Below are positions 46,273-56,374 of a stretch of 64,000 bases of DNA, piece by piece. The translations under genes and the position numbers were made by a program. The DNA is from Cephalotrichum gorgonifer (Eukaryota; Ascomycota; Sordariomycetes; Microascales; Microascaceae): NCBI GenBank assembly GCA_900312665.1, contig ONZQ02000020.1, positions 1-64,000 of the forward strand, in the 5' to 3' direction. The notes under the pieces are model-generated. The model worked only from the letters and a program-made list of their open reading frames with translations, was not told the origin of the DNA and did no database searches. How positions within the stretch are numbered: position 1 is the stretch's first letter; each line of letters starts with the position of its first letter.

Positions 46273-47478
46273 CTACACCAACTGTGCCCCTCCGCGCCTC
46301 AGCCTCCCCAACAATCCTCCCGAGCCACCGGGCAGGAGGCCGGGCTTGTCAAACTTCCTCGCGTACCCCTCCCTCCACTCCGCCAGGCTCCGCAGCGCCT
46401 CGGGCGTGCGGCAGAGTGCCTCCAGCTCCTCGAAGACAAGCCTGCTGCGCTCCTCGCCGTCTAGGAGGGCTTCGACGCGGTCTTTGGAGGAGGGGTCCTT
46501 CGGGGCGGAGGGGAGGGGCAGGGAAGGCATTGTCGATGACGTGGGGAGGTTGGCGGCGTTCGTGATGTTGTCAGGAGTAATGCCCTTTGTAGGCGGGGCT
46601 AGACGGTCGGGCGTAGAAGGGGCGAGGGCCAGCGACTCGGCTTGCTGGAGGAAGAGCTTATCCGATAGCGAGACGAAGCGGCCAGTCCAGTATTCGGAGG
46701 GCTGCGCCCCGTAGACGTATCGCATGTCGTGCGCTCCCCCGTCTTCCTCCACTTCCTCGTCTCTGATACCCATTCCGGCGTCTATCTCGGAGCGGAAGCC
46801 GGGACTCCGCTCTTTCGCCGATGACGTCGACGTTCCGCTGAAGCTCCGCATCAGTGACGCCCTCGATAGCGAGGCTTTTATGTTCCGGACGATCGTCCCG
46901 CGGGGTCTCTTCGGGAGCGGGAGAGGGGTTCTGAGGCCGCTGATCCTGGTGCCCACCTCGGGAGAGGTGGAGGCACCGTGCTGTCGGGCTGGGGGGCGGC
47001 CAGGGGCGGGTTTTGGCCTGCTTGGCTTCTAGCCTAGCCTGTCTAGTGCGCCGCGGGAGAATGATGGGGCGGAGAGGCCGGAGTGTTTCGAGAGCTTTGT
47101 CCGAGTCTGGGGCTGGGATATCCTTGGCTGGTCGGGAGAGGGCGACGTCGAGTTGGTCTTCGGGCGGATATTCTCCCCCCTCATGCCCCCCCAACCGCCG
47201 CTTAGTCTTATCATCCCGATGGGGACAGTGGCACTGGTAGAGAGGGCCCCCTCGCACAGCGGGCGGGGTGCCGGCTCCGCGGACCGCCGCGGGGGTGTCT
47301 CTGCCCCACGGACCCCGGACTCTCCCGCCGGAAACGGGGCTTCCTCGATGCGGTGGAGAATATTATGGACCTGTGAGCGCTGCGCCCTCTGTCCGCGACT
47401 TGGTTTAGGGCGGTACAAGGGCTCAATCTGCCCAGCTGTGTGGCACTCGCTCAGGAGCCGTTGATGATTCTCGTCCAT
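46273..47478 (-). pseudogene. Conserved fungal protein, reading frame split by one TAG
   Basis: One frame runs from ATG 47478 to a stop at 46273 (about 401 codons), interrupted once by TAG at 47029-47031. Both halves look coding: the N-terminal half is basic and Pro/Ser/Arg-rich (low complexity); the C-terminal half has a recognisable block YWTGRFVSLSDKLFLQQAE (near 46690) and RSRLVFEELEALCRTPEALRSL. No GT donor with consensus exists before the TAG that would remove it, so an intron is unlikely. The possibilities are a real nonsense mutation (CAG to TAG), a sequencing error, or two genes with the second starting at Met 46956. The family resembles fungal proteins with a YWxGRF motif; function unknown. 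Confidence 0.5.
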
Positions 47479-48240
47479 GGCAAGTTCGGAGGATCGATTC
47501 CTCCACCTGTTTCGTTGAATGTTTCCCTGGTGTGTTCAGGGGCGGGTTAACTTGGCTGTTGGCGTATCGATTATCTGTTTTAAGGCCGGGGCTACCTTGG
47601 TAAAAAGCGTTGTGTATGTGAAGGAAGATCGAATGGGGAATCGCATTTCGAGCCCGGGGACTATTCTGGCTCCTTCGGAGTGCCCTTCGTCGGGACGAAG
47701 GTGGAAGCCTCGCGGGGTATCCAGCTTGAGGTGAAACAAAGTCTCGGTCGGGATGGAGAACTTGTGTTTCTTCTCTGGAAACGGCGATGACAGAGCAGGA
47801 AGAAAGGGGAGATGCGCAGTGGGCGCAATCCCTTCAATGTTTTTTTTTCAAAGGATCCTAGACGCGTCAAAGGAGAAATGCTCCGGCTCAGAAACGGAAG
47901 GAACGAGGGGTCAAATGGGCAATTGGATCAGGAAACTTCTCCTGTCTGGGGCTCGCCGGCGGCCAATGTACTCGGGACCCAGGATCTAGGATGGCACGCA
48001 GGAAGACGAGGGTGTCATGTCTGGCAGTTTAAGTGAAGACTAAAGTGACGAGGTTTGTCTATCCGTACTTGAAGTATGTAACGTGAAGACGAAATAAAAA
48101 AATGAGAATGAACCACATGAACATGAGATCTAGCGTGGCCCAGCGCGTGAATGTGCATCGCAGCACTCACTGTCGCTCGGCAACCCATTATTCCACCCTG
48201 ATGCAACCGGCTCCTCAATGAGCAGTTACCCCATCATATC
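47479..48240. other. Intergenic, no supported gene
   Basis: A 762-bp interval upstream of the split-frame gene and downstream of the TANGO2-like gene. Small frames exist on both strands without any domain. Confidence 0.5.
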
Positions 48241-49404
48241 TCACGCCTCCCACCCCTCGATCCCAAACCGAAACTCGACGTCCCCCTCTCCCCTCTCCAC
48301 CGCATTCCCATTCGCATCGAACAGCGCCCTCTCCCTAAACACCACATTCCCCTCCCAGTCCACCAGCACGACCGTCTGCCTCTGCGTCCCGTACATCCCC
48401 GAAGCGAAGCCCATATTATCCACCACCGCCCCGTTCTTTTTCACCTCCCTCCCCTCGGCAACGTCCGCCGTTTCTGCCGTCTCCGCCGACTGCACCTCCA
48501 CCGCCTCCTCGTCACCCGTGGGCCACCCCGTCCTGCCCTTAGCGGCGCTCTCCTCCATCTCCCTCCTGTGCGGCTCGTCGCCTACGGGGGGGATGAAGAT
48601 GCTGTGCTTCAGTGTGGAGATGTACTCGGTGAGCGACGTGCCCGGCTTGCGGGGTAGCGTGTCGGTGTCCAGGACGGCGAAGAGCCGGTCCACGAGGGCC
48701 GCCTCGTCGTCCTCGGCGGCCACGGCGTCCCGGACGGCGGCGGCGAGGAGCTTCTTGCCGTTCTCGAGCTTGGGCCACTCATCCGCGTCGTTGTAGCAGG
48801 CGTTGCTGAGGGCGCAGACCTCTCCGCGGGAGCCGCAGACCCAAGGGATCCCGTCGACGGCCTCGGAGCGGTTCGAGACGATGGCGATGGGCTCGATGTT
48901 CCTCTCTAGCTCCCCGTTCCTAACTCCGTTCTCCTTGTGTCCATTCTCTTTCCCCTCACCGTTCACCACCACCCCGTTCGTCTCGTGCGCCGCCGCCCTC
49001 TTCCGCTTCAGTTTCCCGCAGAGCATGCTGAACCCGCCCACGCCCTTCACGCCGCCGTCCCTCACCAGGCCCGCTATGCTCTCCTCTGTGCTCTCCGCGC
49101 CGTCGGTGCCGAGCCAGTACGTGACCATGCCGCCGCGGCTCCGCACGCCGTGGACGGGGTGGTTCGCGTCGTCGGCGTCGGTCTCGCGGTAATTCGTCAG
49201 GACGGCGAAGACGCCTTGCGGGGTGATGCCGAGCCATGTGCCCTTCTCGGCGCGCTGGAGGTCGCGGGCGGAGAGGACGGTGGGGCCGTTGGGGTGGTGC
49301 CAGTGGGAGGGGCGGGAGGTGGGTCGGAGGATGAACTCGTCGCGGTTGTCGATGAGGATGAGGGCGTAGGAGGGGTGGGCTGTTGTTAGGAGGACGATAC
49401 ACAT
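48241..49404 (-). CDS. TANGO2/NRDE family protein
   Basis: A single exon of 387 residues. The start is taken at ATG 49404 because family members begin MCIVLL with the Cys at position 2; the frame is open further upstream but reads through a GT microsatellite. The family motif NRDEF (about residue 20) and blocks LSARDLQRAEKGTWLGI, GVFAVLTNYRE and ALSNACY are present. The C-terminus has SGMYGTQRQTVVLVDWEGNVVFRER, the conserved strand pair. Animal and worm TANGO2 proteins are implicated in heme handling and ER/mitochondrial homeostasis; in fungi the role is little known. An insertion rich in Glu/Asn/Gly occupies about residues 140-175. Confidence 0.92.
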   Translation of the reverse strand: MCIVLLTTAHPSYALILIDNRDEFILRPTSRPSHWHHPNGPTVLSARDLQRAEKGTWLGITPQGVFAVLTNYRETDADDANHPVHGVRSRGGMVTYWLGTDGAESTEESIAGLVRDGGVKGVGGFSMLCGKLKRKRAAAHETNGVVVNGEGKENGHKENGVRNGELERNIEPIAIVSNRSEAVDGIPWVCGSRGEVCALSNACYNDADEWPKLENGKKLLAAAVRDAVAAEDDEAALVDRLFAVLDTDTLPRKPGTSLTEYISTLKHSIFIPPVGDEPHRREMEESAAKGRTGWPTGDEEAVEVQSAETAETADVAEGREVKKNGAVVDNMGFASGMYGTQRQTVVLVDWEGNVVFRERALFDANGNAVERGEGDVEFRFGIEGWEA

Positions 49405-50991
49405 GGCTGCGGTTGTGGCTGTGTGGTTACAGAGAGAGAGAGTGTGTGTGCGTGTGTGTATATGTATGTGTAGAGCGGATATTATCAATATCGAGGTGAC
49501 AGGTTTGGAATTGAAGCGGTGAGAACGATGGAGGGATTCCAAGATCGTGGAACTCGTGTGTGGGAGCCTGCAGACGTGGCCCCGGTGTCGGTGTCCAGCT
49601 CCTGGACGCGGATATGACCTGGCGTATTATCGCGGCGACTCGGCTCCGATGGTGCCCGATTCGGCAGCATGAACAGACACACCGATGTTGGGTTTATTGG
49701 ATCGAATCGGGTTTCGGTCTGTGCTCATGTGTTCCCGTGGTTCTGAGCTGTCTCTCTGGCTCTTCGGTGCTAGCTGGGTGCTTTGTTGGTCTCGTTTCTC
49801 CTTGTATGGGATCCCTGGGATTGAAGCGGGTTTATATATTCCGACAGGTTTGTTTCTTCGTCTCACGACTCCGAGTCTGATGTGGGACGTTGCTCCAGGG
49901 CTGATTATAAAACGGGGAAAATGTTCAACCCAAAAAAGGACCCGGTCGTCCCTGATTCGTGGGTGGGATGGAATCAAGCCATCGACATCAGGCACACACT
50001 GACCCAGAAGCTAAAACGCGGACAGAGGTACAAGCACACACAGGAATGCGGGTAAAGAAAGAAAAGCGTGCTGTGCTCGGGCGCTGCCGCGGGGTCGGTC
50101 GCCACTCAACCTCGGCCCTCAGATTTGCTCAGGTTGTTTCGCACGTTGAACGGGAGGAGCAGAAGCACATGGGAGCACACAAGTATCCATGGTCTGACAC
50201 GGACAGGCGTGTTGAGTAAAGCACTTGGCGTCGGAGCCAGCCGCTAGCTGATGGATGGTGTCGCGGGGTAATAGACAATGGAGTCAGTGGTCTCGGGCGG
50301 GGCAGACTATGGAGTCAGCGGACTCAGCCCGTGACCAAGACCAAGCGGGGGAGAATTATTAGGATGCGAGCAGGTGATCCCAGATACCGGCGTACTTGCC
50401 CCGCCCCGCCATTGACAGCACGTCCCGCAGTAGCTGCTTAACAGGACGACTCCAACACTACAAACAGAGAGACGGCACGGGCTTAGTGGGGTGTTGTACT
50501 AGGATCCTCCTGTAGGCAAATGGTAGTAGCTTCCCAGTTCCTGGAGTCCCAGAAATGGAAGGGACCATCCACCCACCCCCTTCCCTCGTAGTACCTGTCT
50601 TAGCTGGGTAGCACCTTCTCAACCGTCCACTGAATCATGTCATCTCAAGACTCAAGACTCAGTCCAGATCCCGAGACTGACAAGACCTGCGCGATATGCA
50701 CGCTCACCCAAGCACTCCCTCCGGAACCAGCCGACAATATTCTTCCACTCATGCTGCCGAAGTCACGCGAGCGATAAGCACCTGCCAGCATATCTGGCGA
50801 TGCCAAGCAACGCGCGCCAGACGTCTGCAACGTGGCGTCCCGCGCTTGTCCCACGCAGGCCCGGGACGAAATTAAGACAAAAATATTTCTGGAGGAGACA
50901 GTTATTACTGCAGTAAGTTTCTTATATAATGACTATTAAAACAGCAGAACGAGAAATCGATATCCACTCCGTCCCGGCTTGTCCCGGCGCC
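49405..50991. other. 1.6-kb intergenic region
   Basis: Apart from the microsatellite near 49430-49470, no supported feature. Frames at 49560-49880 and 50645-50854 have no domain. Confidence 0.5.
49428..49470. repeat. GA/GT microsatellite upstream of TANGO2-like gene
   Basis: A GAGAGAGA run is followed by GTGTGTG-CGTGTGTG. It lies in the 5' untranslated/promoter region, 25-65 bp before the chosen start codon. Confidence 0.85.
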
Positions 50992-52120
50992 TCACAGCTC
51001 ATCCTTCTCATCCTTCTCCTTTTCCTTTTCCTTCACCTCCTGGTCTCCTGTCTGATCCACCTTCCCGGCCTCGCTTACGGTGCTCTCCGCGGCCTCACCA
51101 GATCCGGAGCCCCCCTCCGCACTACCGTCACCACCATCCACTCCCTTCTCCTCTCCTTCCCGCTCTTCCTCGCCAGCCCCCGCCTGCTCCTCTTCCCGGA
51201 TCCTCGCTTGCTCTTGCTCCTCCTCCTCCCTGAGTCTCGCCTCCTCCTCCTCCCTTTCCCTCGCCTCCTCCTCCTCCCTCGCCTTCGCCTCCTCCTCTCT
51301 CTTTACCCTCTCCGCCCTACCCTCCTCCGTCTCGCTCAACACCTGCGCCTTGATTGTGAACTCGATATCCACCCCGCCATTGTTCCAGTCCGGGTCGGTC
51401 CGCTCGACCGGCCACGCGACGACCTTTTGGTCCTCCGGGGTGCCGCCGTAGTTTTCGAGGTCGAGGAGCTCGGCTGGCGTCAATGTTAGCTTGCCTTGTC
51501 CTCTTCTTCTTCTTGTATGAAAGGGTGATGGGGAACCTCTGAGTGGACTCACCCTCGCACTCGCCCCCGTCTGCAACCAACAAAGGCATAATATGATACA
51601 GCGCCGCCGCCGCAAACAGCACCACCAGGTCCTCCTCCCCCTCGCCCCCCTCCCCAAGCTTCCTGATCCCCTTCACCGGCTCCCCGCCCTCCCCTTCCTT
51701 CTCATACACCGCAAACAGGTACTTCTCATCCTCCGCGCTATTCTGCTTCGCCCTCACCCAGTCCCTCGCGGCGGGCGGCAGGTCCATCCACTCCATCTTC
51801 ACAATCTCCCGCCCCTCCCCCTTGTGGTCCACGCCCTCCCACGAACCCGGGTACGGCCTCCCTCCGAAGAAGTACGGTATCGCCTTCGACCACGGCTCAA
51901 GCCCGAGCGGCAGCGGCTCCTTGAGGTCGCGCACAATGTGCTGCGTCGCGTGGAAGGTGCGCGACGCCGTGCAGGTCGCGAGGAACCCGGCCGGGCTGTC
52001 GGCGCCCTGGAACGGGTCCGACCACGGGAAGCCTTCTAGGACCGTGGCGATGACGATCTCAGGGGTGGCGGTTGAGAGGGCCGCGAAGGTGAGGAGGGGG
52101 AGGACGTGGCGGAGGGCCAT
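50992..52120 (-). CDS. ER luminal protein with C-terminal KDEL and acidic coiled coil
   Basis: Two exons, 52120-51553 and 51494-50992 (356 residues). A signal peptide (ALRHVLPLLTFAALSTA) leads. The conserved N-terminal half contains CTASRTFHATQHI, PYFFGGRPYPGSWEGVDHKG and MEWMDLPPAARDWV. The second exon gives KLTLTPAELLDLENYGGTPE and then about 90 residues of a Glu/Arg coiled coil. The protein ends KDEKDEL: a true KDEL retention signal. Together these indicate a soluble ER resident. I know this N-terminal pattern only from uncharacterised fungal proteins; no chaperone or enzyme motif is visible, so the role is open. Confidence 0.82.
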
Positions 52121-53322
52121 TGTGGGATTGGGAGAGTGATTAAAGTGCTACGCTAAGAGTAAATGCGTTTACGCCCTGTGAGTAAGATATAGGCGATGAA
52201 ATGAAAATATGCTATGCAGAAGAGACGAGGTAAGGAGAGAAGGTCTGGATCTGTGTTCTCGGAGACCGGCAGAAGAGAGGAATACGCCGCTATTTCAGCC
52301 CGAGCACCCCTCGACAATGAAGCTACGAACACGACACTCGTACCTGCTTCGTGTCCAGTTCCCCAAAAGTCCATATAGTCCTAATCTATTCTCCCGCGTC
52401 CCGTGTCCCGTGGTGCCCCTCGCGAGAACCATAAACGGGCCCATCAATGCGATATTTACCCGGCACGCTGGGATAGTAGGAGCCTCCCCAATATACAGAA
52501 GAGGAGATTTATTAACCCATTTCTATATTTATCGCCGCCCAATGTATATTAGTAAATTGGAGATTGGAGACATTTCGGAAAGGCGTCCTCTGTGGGCCGG
52601 CACGAGCTCCCCGTTCCGTGGCTTTCTCCAACCTCAAGTCGGTGGGTGCCGAGTTTGTTTTTATCTCTGGTGGACGAAGCAGAGACCAGGTCGGAACACG
52701 GTGTTACATCATCTTGGCCGTCTCAGGCGGGAAGAAACTGCAAAAAAGGCTGAAAAGTTCAAGTCATGCCTTCAAAATGCGCTACCTCTAATGTGAGAAG
52801 AACAAGAAAAACACCCTCCATCCGTCATTTGAGGAAAAAAATAAGAACGGTACCTCCCAGACGTAGTCCACCTCTCCACCCCGTTCAAGCTAGCCTGGCC
52901 CATCCCATGCCATTCCTATTCATGCTATGCTTCTTTTCTTCATATAGACCAAAAATCGTAGCAATTAGCTATCTGTCCTATGCAGCAGGGGTTTTGAATA
53001 GTCTCATCCCCTCGTTTACTCCGTCTTCGGTGTCGTAGAGGGCATTCGTGGGGTAGAGTACCACCCCGCCACCGAGAGACCCGACCGAGGTGGAAGGGTT
53101 CCCCGTAGGGACGCTGCGCTCAATACGAGGTTCAAGCCCGGGGTGCAGCGAAGAGCGGGAACGGGAACGGTCGGCCGCGGCGCCGCCGGGTAGCGGGGTA
53201 AGGGGTGGGTGGTGGACGGCGTGGCGGACGGGTCGCCGGCCCACGCGAGCAGCCGCCGCGGACGACGCACCTCACCCCCCCGTCAACCACGAAGCTGACG
53301 CCAGAGAAAGAACGACGCCTCC
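52121..53322. other. Intergenic, 3' region of nudF
   Basis: 1.2 kb without a supported gene. It holds the promoter of the KDEL protein gene at the left and the likely nudF 3' untranslated region at the right. Confidence 0.5.
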
Positions 53323-54880
53323 TCAGTTCGCAAAGATCCTCAGCTTGCAGTCCACCCCGGCCGTCGCGAGCACACACCTGATCTGCACCTCGGGCGCCGC
53401 GACCTTCTTCTTCGGGGTCCCGTTGCTCTCCCCGTTCTCCTGCGGCGCCTCCTTCACTATGCCCGGCGCCCACCTGAGACACGTGATGAACCTCTCGTGC
53501 GCGTCGGCCAGCACCTTGACGCACTTCCCGTCCTGGCTCAGGTCCCAGCACCGCAGGCTCTTGTCGTCCGACACGGACAGGAGGTACTTCCCGCCCGGGT
53601 GGAACGCCAGGGCGCGCACCCAGTTGTCGTGGCCCACGAGGTGCAGCAGGCACGTGCCCCTCGAGTCCCAGATGCGGATCGTCTTGTCGCGGGACCCCGT
53701 GGCCATGAACTCCGCCGCGCTCGTGGCGGGCGGCGGCCGCTTCATGCCCGCTAGGGGCGCGAGGTACTGGTAGCTAGACGGCGGCGCTAGGGCACAGCAC
53801 TCGTTGAAGTGCTCGTGGCCGATCATGGTGGCCTTGTGGTCGGGCGTGGACGACGAGATGTCCCAGAGCCGCGCGGTCCTGTCGTCGCCCGTGGAGAAGA
53901 GGAAGCGGCCGTCGAACGAGGGCGTGACGTCGCGCACCCAGGCCGCGTGGCCCGTTATCGTGCGCACACAGAAGCCCGTCGTGACGTCCCACACCTTCAG
54001 CGTCGAGTCTCGGCTCGCGCTGACGAGAAGGTTCCCGCCCGAGGAACCACCCGAGGGGATGAACCTCACGGCGCTGATGCTGTGGTCGTGGCCCAGGAGG
54101 GTCCGAAGGTTCTTGTACTCGGCCGCCGGGTCCCACAGCTTGATGGTCAGGTCGGAGGAGCACGAGGCGAGGAGGACGGCGCCGCGGGGCCCGCCGTAGT
54201 CGACGTCCAGCACGGCGCGCGTGTGGCCCTTTACGGTGCGCTCGAGCTCGCCGAGCTCCCAGTCCCAGATCTTGATGCTGTAGTCGTCGGACCCGGAGGC
54301 GGCGGAGGAGTAGATGGGGTGGAAGGCGACGCAGTTTATCGCGAGGCGGTGGGACTCGAGCGTGTGGCGGGCGGGGGAGCGGGGGAGCCAGGAGGCGGGG
54401 TCCTGGTTGCGGCGGGAGAGGGAGGTGGGCGTGGCGTTGTCGAGTTCGGATTGGAGGATGCTGTTTCGGGACTCGAGGTCCATTATCTGTGCGGAAGGGA
54501 GAGGGCAAGGTCAGGGGGAGATTTCCAACGCTTGGTGGCGATTGTAGAAGAGAGACCGGGGGGGGAGTGAAGGTTTGTGGAAGGGGGGACGCATACCTTT
54601 TTCTGCAACCGGACGATACTCGTCCACTTCTTCTCCAGAAGTGATTCGTACTTCTTCGCCGTTCCTGCATCGTACACATCCTCCCCTAGCCCAAGCTCCG
54701 TCCGCAGCGCCGATGCCGCATTGGGTAGGTTATTCGCCGACAGGTACGCGATGATCGACTTGTGACTGGGGGGGAAGAAGACATCGTCGGTTAGCATCCC
54801 AGGTAGGTCTCTCCCAGTCAGTGTGAGCACGCCCATACGTACAGCTCCTCCGCCTGCCGGGGCGTTAACGACGTCGCCAT
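53323..54880 (-). CDS. nudF: NudF/LIS1 dynein regulator, LisH plus WD40
   Basis: Exons on the minus strand: 54880-54843, 54765-54597 and 54486-53323 (456 residues). LIS1/NudF (yeast Pac1) binds cytoplasmic dynein and, with NudE, promotes long-lived motor complexes, needed for nuclear migration in hyphae. The N-terminal LisH motif spans exons 1-2 (LTPRQAEEL then HKSIIAYLSANNL), followed by a short coiled coil (YESLLEKKWTSIVRLQKK, then MDLESRNSILQSEL). Seven WD repeats follow, with clear DYSIKIWDWE, DLTIKLWD, DSTLKVWDV, DRTARLWDI, DKTIRIWDS, DKSLRCWDL and a final VDCKLRIF. It ends exactly as LIS1 proteins do. A GT-rich microsatellite (54888-54925) lies just upstream of the start codon. Confidence 0.97.
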
Positions 54881-56374
54881 GCTGCTGGTGCGTGTGTGTA
54901 TGTGTATGTGTAGGTGTGTGTGGGGCTTGCGCGAATGCCCGAAGGGCCCAGCGGGTGGGGCTTCCGTTCGTTTTTCTGAGAAGGCTGCGAATGCGACGGG
55001 GGTTCGGGTTCGTTGCACCGTCGTGATGTAGATGACGGGGGAGTGGTTCGTGGTGGGTTTAGGTAGGAGGTCGGAAGGTTGAGCCTGATTGGGCTTTCGT
55101 CTGGAGTGGGATTTCGGCGGGCAAAAAGGGTGGGTTCGGATTGGATTTCTGTGGGGGGGTTTGTTCAGATGTCAGACGTCAAGTGCGGGGATTTGGTGTC
55201 CGTGTTCAGGGGCGGCGTTGAGTGGCGGGTGGAGAGAGCCTAGTAGGCAAGGGAGGAGATGGGGTATGCGTCTGTGATGAGATTTCTACGCTGTTGGAGG
55301 GTGGAAGGAGAGATGAACTTTGACTGACTTCCTGCTATGTACGTGGATTTGGTGACGAGCCAAATATTATCTTGGAAATGTGGTCAGCGAACGGCCCTGG
55401 AACAATGCAGCCCGTCCGTGTTTGACCGCTGGAGTACATAGGTACTTGCTACAGGGGTTGTGGTGAGGGAGCTCGGCAAAATGATTTACCGGCCGTGACG
55501 AACCCCGCGACAAGAGAGTCGACAGACCAGGAATATCATCCGATTGCACCTGCTTTCTTTGTCTTCTCTCCCATGTCTTTCAAGTTGTGTTTCGAAACAG
55601 ATTGAAACGCTTCCTCTGGCCGGATTCTTCCATCGACAGGCTCTTCCCAAATGGCTTCCATCGTTTGAGGTCTTATCACGACGTTGCTCTACTCCAAATC
55701 TTCACATTTCCAATCCCAAGACATGGCGCTCGCCGAGCCCAGCTTCTACCCGTCACATCTCTGAATTATCTGTCTGCTCTTGCCGTCGCCATCTGCTTAG
55801 CTTCTGTCACCTGTGACAAAGAGCCATGGAAGGCTAACTGGTCTCCGGGCCACCACTGTTCTTTCTTCATCCCCATAACACGGTCCTACTAAGCACGATG
55901 AGACGAATGAGTTCTCCCGTCGGTCCAGGCTGCAGCCGTACTAAGACATCTAAAATTTCGCACGCTATCTAGGTCTAATCTCTAACCTCTAGCTCTCATC
56001 ATCTAAAACCATCTAAGGTCTAACATCTAGCTTCTCGCTCTCGTCATCCAAAGAAAAAAAAAAGGAAATCCTGGTCCAGCGTTTTTGCTGTCGACCCTCA
56101 GAACAAAAGAACTCCAAGTCTAGCTTTTCGCTGTCTCTAAAACAAAAATAACTCCCGGTCTTACCTTTTTGCCGTCGCTACCCAAACAGAAAAAGAAAAA
56201 CAAAGGAACTCCTGGCTCAAGGTAAGCTCTGCTCCATGGCCGCGTATATCCAAACCGGCTTCCCGCTCTTCCTCCGCCCGCGGGGGCTTCGACGGCGTAT
56301 CCGTCCTTTCTATTATCCGGTCCCTCTTTGACGGGCACGTTCCGTGCCCCGTCCAATCCTGCTGACGCCACCTC
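54881..56374. other. Intergenic with degenerate repeats
   Basis: A GT microsatellite (54888-54925) sits at the nudF leader. At 55940-56220 the sequence becomes a degenerate repeat field (listed separately). No coding gene is supported. Confidence 0.5.
55940..56225. repeat. Degenerate short tandem repeats
   Basis: Units related to ATCTAAGGTCTAACCTCTAGC recur between 55940 and 56040. From about 56055 a different unit of about 45 bp (A-rich run, then AACTCC-GGTCTAGC, then TTTTTGCTGTCG) recurs three to four times to 56225. Copies differ mostly by transitions and small indels. Origin unknown; it lies downstream of the F-box-like gene. Confidence 0.55.

Noticed and set aside
53774..54679. 301-codon minus-strand frame overlapping nudF in another frame
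   Set aside because: Arg/Pro/His-rich out-of-frame reading of the WD40 coding sequence.
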